DNA of 63,370 nt from Oscillospiraceae bacterium (lineage in GTDB: Bacteria > Bacillota > Clostridia > WRLR01), in NCBI GenBank assembly GCA_009777515.1, contig WRLR01000007.1:1-63370 (forward strand), written 5' to 3'. The notes beneath the pieces were generated by a model. The model worked only from the letters and a program-made list of their open reading frames with translations. It ran no database searches and was not told where the DNA came from. This document shows positions 61,115-63,370 of the stretch, one piece after another (positions within the stretch are counted from its first letter, which is position 1; each line of letters starts with the position of its first letter). The position numbers and the translations under genes were made by a program.

Positions 61115-62716
61115 ATGAAAAATAATCCATACAGCGATTTGATGCAGTTAGTAACAGAAAACTATAATATAACAATAACAAGCATTTCGTTATTAGTTGA
61201 ACACTATCCCGATTCAAAAGTGTTTGTACTTGAGTCCTTAACAGAAAATTATGTGTTAAAAGAAATGGATTCATGCAGTTATGAAGACGAAGGCGAATTA
61301 GCCGATTATCTTATCAGCAAGGGCATTAAAATACCCAAGCTCTATCGGGCTTGCACGGGCGAGCATATTGTAAATCACAATGAACGATTCTATGTTTTAT
61401 ATGAATTTGTTGATGGAACGATGTATGATTTACATACCGCTCCTGATTGGTTTGTAATGAAATCAGCACAAACGCTTGGGCAAATACAAAGCGCATTGAA
61501 AGGGTATAAACAATTACCAGTTGGATTTGCGCCAGAATTTTTCAATAAAGAAAAATATACCAATGGTAAAAAATCTGTTATGGAAAAAATTAAACGTGCG
61601 AAAGAAAAAAACGATATTGCATTAGTGGTTGCATTAAAAGAACGATTAAAGCATATAGAAAGAGTCTCATGCTTTGAGTTCGATTGCGATAAACTCACAT
61701 ATGTAAATTCTCACGGAGATTTCTACATCAATCAAATAATCGTGCGAAATGACGAGTTTGTGACTATTGACTGGTCATGCGGCGCGAGTTGTATTCTTGC
61801 TTGTTTTGAAGTGCTGATGTCTTACACATATGCCGCTCCCGAATGTAAATACGGAGAAGTTGATGTAAATAATTTCAAACCCTACTTATTAGAGTACATG
61901 AAATATACTCCGCTAAATCATTACGACTTAAAAATGATGCCGTATTTTATGTATCATTATTGCATTTTTTGCAGCTTTACTCCGCCATACGACGATTTAT
62001 CGGATGATTATCTGAAAATCGCTCATCATACAGATAACTTAGCAAATTGGCTACATGAAAATGTTGAAATGTTATCAGAAGAACTCACCAAATTAGGAAT
62101 TGAGGTGAAAATGAACCTCATCTTGCGCCTTGAAACCCACGCCGACCACTATGCTGTCGAAAACTTGACGCGCGAGGCGTTTACGGATTGGAAAAAACAT
62201 CGCGAAGGCGGCGGCATCTGTGACGAGCATCTTCTTGTTCACAAGCTAAGGAAAGACCCGGTTTACGTCCCGGAATTAAACTTTGTAGCTGAATTGGACG
62301 GACAGATTGTTGGGCATATAATTTACTCAAAGGCGAAAATTGTGGGTTCGGACGGTGTTGCACATGAGGTTCTGACGTTTGGCCCGATTTCAGTTCTACC
62401 CAAATGTCAAAAACGTGGCATTGGGGGCGCACTGATCGAACATACCACAGCCGAAGCCAAACGGCTTGGGTTCAAAGCCATTGTAATACACGGACACCCG
62501 GAATATTATCCGCGTTTCGGATTCAAACGGGCGCGTGAATTTGGTCTTACCCCGGAGCATGACCCCTGCATGGCTATGGAGTTGATTCCCGATGCGCTGT
62601 ACATCCCGGGTGGACATTTTACCGAAGCGCCGGTGTTTTTTAACTTGCCGCAAGCTGAAGTCGAGGAGTTTGACAAACAGTTTATAAACTTGAATGGAAA
62701 GGGCTGCACTGAATGA
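61115..62716 (+). CDS. Bifunctional fusion: APH-type phosphotransferase plus GNAT acetyltransferase
   Basis: 533 residues. The N-terminal part (1-330) is a CotS/APH-type kinase with VNSHGDFYINQIIV (His200, Asp202, Asn206) and VTIDWSCGA (Asp219). The C-terminal part (333-533) is a GNAT acetyltransferase: NLILRLETHADHYAVENLTR, FGPISVLPKCQKRGIGGALI as acetyl-CoA loop, and YYPRFGFKRA. Stand-alone relatives of the second part begin exactly at the Met corresponding to residue 333 (base 62111), and GAGGTG remains four bases before it, so the GNAT part may also be translated separately. The combination mirrors AAC-APH resistance enzymes in reverse order, but its substrate is unknown. GGAGG lies nine bases before ATG 61115. 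Confidence 0.9.
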   Translation: MKNNPYSDLMQLVTENYNITITSISLLVEHYPDSKVFVLESLTENYVLKEMDSCSYEDEGELADYLISKGIKIPKLYRACTGEHIVNHNERFYVLYEFVDGTMYDLHTAPDWFVMKSAQTLGQIQSALKGYKQLPVGFAPEFFNKEKYTNGKKSVMEKIKRAKEKNDIALVVALKERLKHIERVSCFEFDCDKLTYVNSHGDFYINQIIVRNDEFVTIDWSCGASCILACFEVLMSYTYAAPECKYGEVDVNNFKPYLLEYMKYTPLNHYDLKMMPYFMYHYCIFCSFTPPYDDLSDDYLKIAHHTDNLANWLHENVEMLSEELTKLGIEVKMNLILRLETHADHYAVENLTREAFTDWKKHREGGGICDEHLLVHKLRKDPVYVPELNFVAELDGQIVGHIIYSKAKIVGSDGVAHEVLTFGPISVLPKCQKRGIGGALIEHTTAEAKRLGFKAIVIHGHPEYYPRFGFKRAREFGLTPEHDPCMAMELIPDALYIPGGHFTEAPVFFNLPQAEVEEFDKQFINLNGKGCTE

Positions 62717-62803
62717 TCAATTGACTGTAAACTCTTTCACAGCATCATCACCACAAACGGGAGGGTAACTTTACTTTAACTCTTTTGCAAATTTGGAGGA
62801 TTT

Positions 62804-62947
62804 ATGGGACTCGGTTGGATTAACCCGGAGGATTATTCCTTCAACAGTTTCCTGCTCATGGAGCGGTTTCAGATTCGTTTGATGCAGTATGTCGGCAATG
62901 GCGGCGGCAATGTATATCGCTACCGCAAGCAGATATGGAAAGGTTGA
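62804..62947 (+). CDS. Possible 47-residue small protein or gene fragment
   Basis: ATG 62804 follows TTGGAGG by five bases. The frame encodes 47 residues (MGLGWINPEDYSFNSFLLME at the start, KQIWKG at the end), with codon use like the neighbours. I recognise no family. It might be the rest of a larger gene interrupted before 62.8 kb. The next 130 bases contain no gene. Confidence 0.35.
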   Translation: MGLGWINPEDYSFNSFLLMERFQIRLMQYVGNGGGNVYRYRKQIWKG

Positions 62948-63083
62948 TACTTTGAAACGGAATTACATTAACCTCACACACTAACGGGGGATAACGCCGT
63001 AAGCCGGCGAAATGCGATGGCGCCTACCGCCGGATGATATGGACGCCATAATAAACATAATGAAATCGGAGGAGTATATGTAA
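62948..63083. other. Intergenic stretch with GC-rich dyads
   Basis: Around 62990-63045 several GC-rich dyads (CCGGC/GCCGG, GGCGCC) overlap. No gene and no named RNA is recognised. GGAGGAG at 63068-63074 is the ribosome site of the next gene. Confidence 0.4.
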
Positions 63084-63370
63084 ATGCGAATTGTTGACTT
63101 CACTAACGCTCATATTGAGCAAGCGGCAAATATAGAAAAACAAAATTATGAAACGGAGCGAAGGTTTGTCCCCGCGTTGCCGCCGGTTGACCAATGGCCT
63201 GACTTAAAGCCGTTTGCAAAGAACAATCTTGGAGTTGCCGCGTTTGACGGCGATGGTATGGTTGGCTTCCTATGCGGTCACGGTGTCTGGGAAAACGCAT
63301 GGGGCATACCGGGGCTTCGCAATGTGTTCTCGCCTATGCATGCCAATGGCACGATACCCGATAACCGCGC
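63084..63370 (+). CDS. GNAT-family N-acetyltransferase (3' end cut by window)
   Basis: The first 95 residues of a larger protein. MRIVDFTNAHIEQAANIEKQ is followed by RRFVPALPPVDQWPDL and LGVAAFDGDGMVGFLCG, a combination seen in a Clostridial two-domain GNAT family. FSPMHANG is where the window ends. GGAGGAG lies nine bases before ATG 63084. An ATG at 63078 is followed at once by a stop and is not used. Substrate unknown; it is the third acetyltransferase-type gene in the window. Confidence 0.85.
   Translation, partial: MRIVDFTNAHIEQAANIEKQNYETERRFVPALPPVDQWPDLKPFAKNNLGVAAFDGDGMVGFLCGHGVWENAWGIPGLRNVFSPMHANGTIPDNR

Noticed and set aside
62990..63045. Integron attC-like or structured RNA element
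   Set aside because: Dyads are short and overlapping, the consensus core sites of attC are absent, and no integrase is visible.

Overview
The window looks like a stretch of chromosome from an uncultured, probably anaerobic Gram-positive bacterium of the Clostridia. The reasons are strong GGAGG-type ribosome binding sites, lipoprotein-type solute-binding proteins, a chemoreceptor, ROK and MerR regulators, Gram-positive-style Opp transporters, and several small protein families common in Clostridia. Both window edges cut a gene: a solute-binding protein on the left and a GNAT acetyltransferase on the right. Base composition is mosaic. About 1.7-10.4 kb and 29.2-48 kb are GC-rich, while 10.4-29.1 kb and much of 48-63 kb are visibly AT-richer.

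Left part (1-10.4 kb): the end of a sugar-type solute-binding protein, an unrecognised protein paired with a divergent GH38-like protein, an RluA-type pseudouridine synthase, DusB, a tRNA-Arg(CCG), a beta-helix protein and an AlkA-type DNA glycosylase. Middle-left (10.4-27.2 kb): a seven-repeat VCBS propeller protein and peptidase E on the plus strand. They face a long minus-strand cluster read from a ROK regulator at 27.1 kb down to an Opp-type permease at 12.4 kb. That cluster holds an iron-type alcohol dehydrogenase, a cupin, a zinc-type dehydrogenase, three xylose-isomerase-like TIM barrels, an NAD-dependent epimerase and a complete ABC importer. It reads as one sugar or sugar-acid catabolic unit whose substrate I cannot name. 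Middle-right (28.3-44.3 kb): a nucleotidyltransferase, a FAD oxidoreductase, NagA and a ROK sugar kinase (amino-sugar use), three Gfo/Idh/MocA dehydrogenases, a chemoreceptor, a MATE transporter and a phosphomannose-isomerase-like cupin.

The most striking region is 44.4-51.5 kb. Two tandem copies of a cassette of about 0.7 kb each encode a 32-residue and a 28-residue hydrophobic peptide, with good ribosome binding sites, a near-consensus promoter and a terminator. None of these four genes is long enough for ordinary gene calling. Downstream lie two coupled ABC exporter half-transporters without a peptidase domain, and upstream a divergently transcribed secreted beta-helix (adhesin-like) protein. 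The perfect inverted repeat ACTAA-nn-TTAGT occurs upstream of both peptide promoters and inside the promoter of the secreted protein, so the three units are probably co-regulated. I see no match to a described peptide system.

Right part (51.6-63.4 kb): two MerR regulators, an XRE regulator, and small accessory genes, several of them broken (Nudix frameshift, HIT remnant, truncated copy of an AAA-ATPase/nuclease gene). Two unusual fusions also lie here: methyltransferase-APH-kinase and APH-GNAT. Throughout the window, intergenic spaces and some conserved genes carry short tandem repeats (8-61 bp units) and low-complexity inserts, which suggests active minisatellite expansion in this genome.
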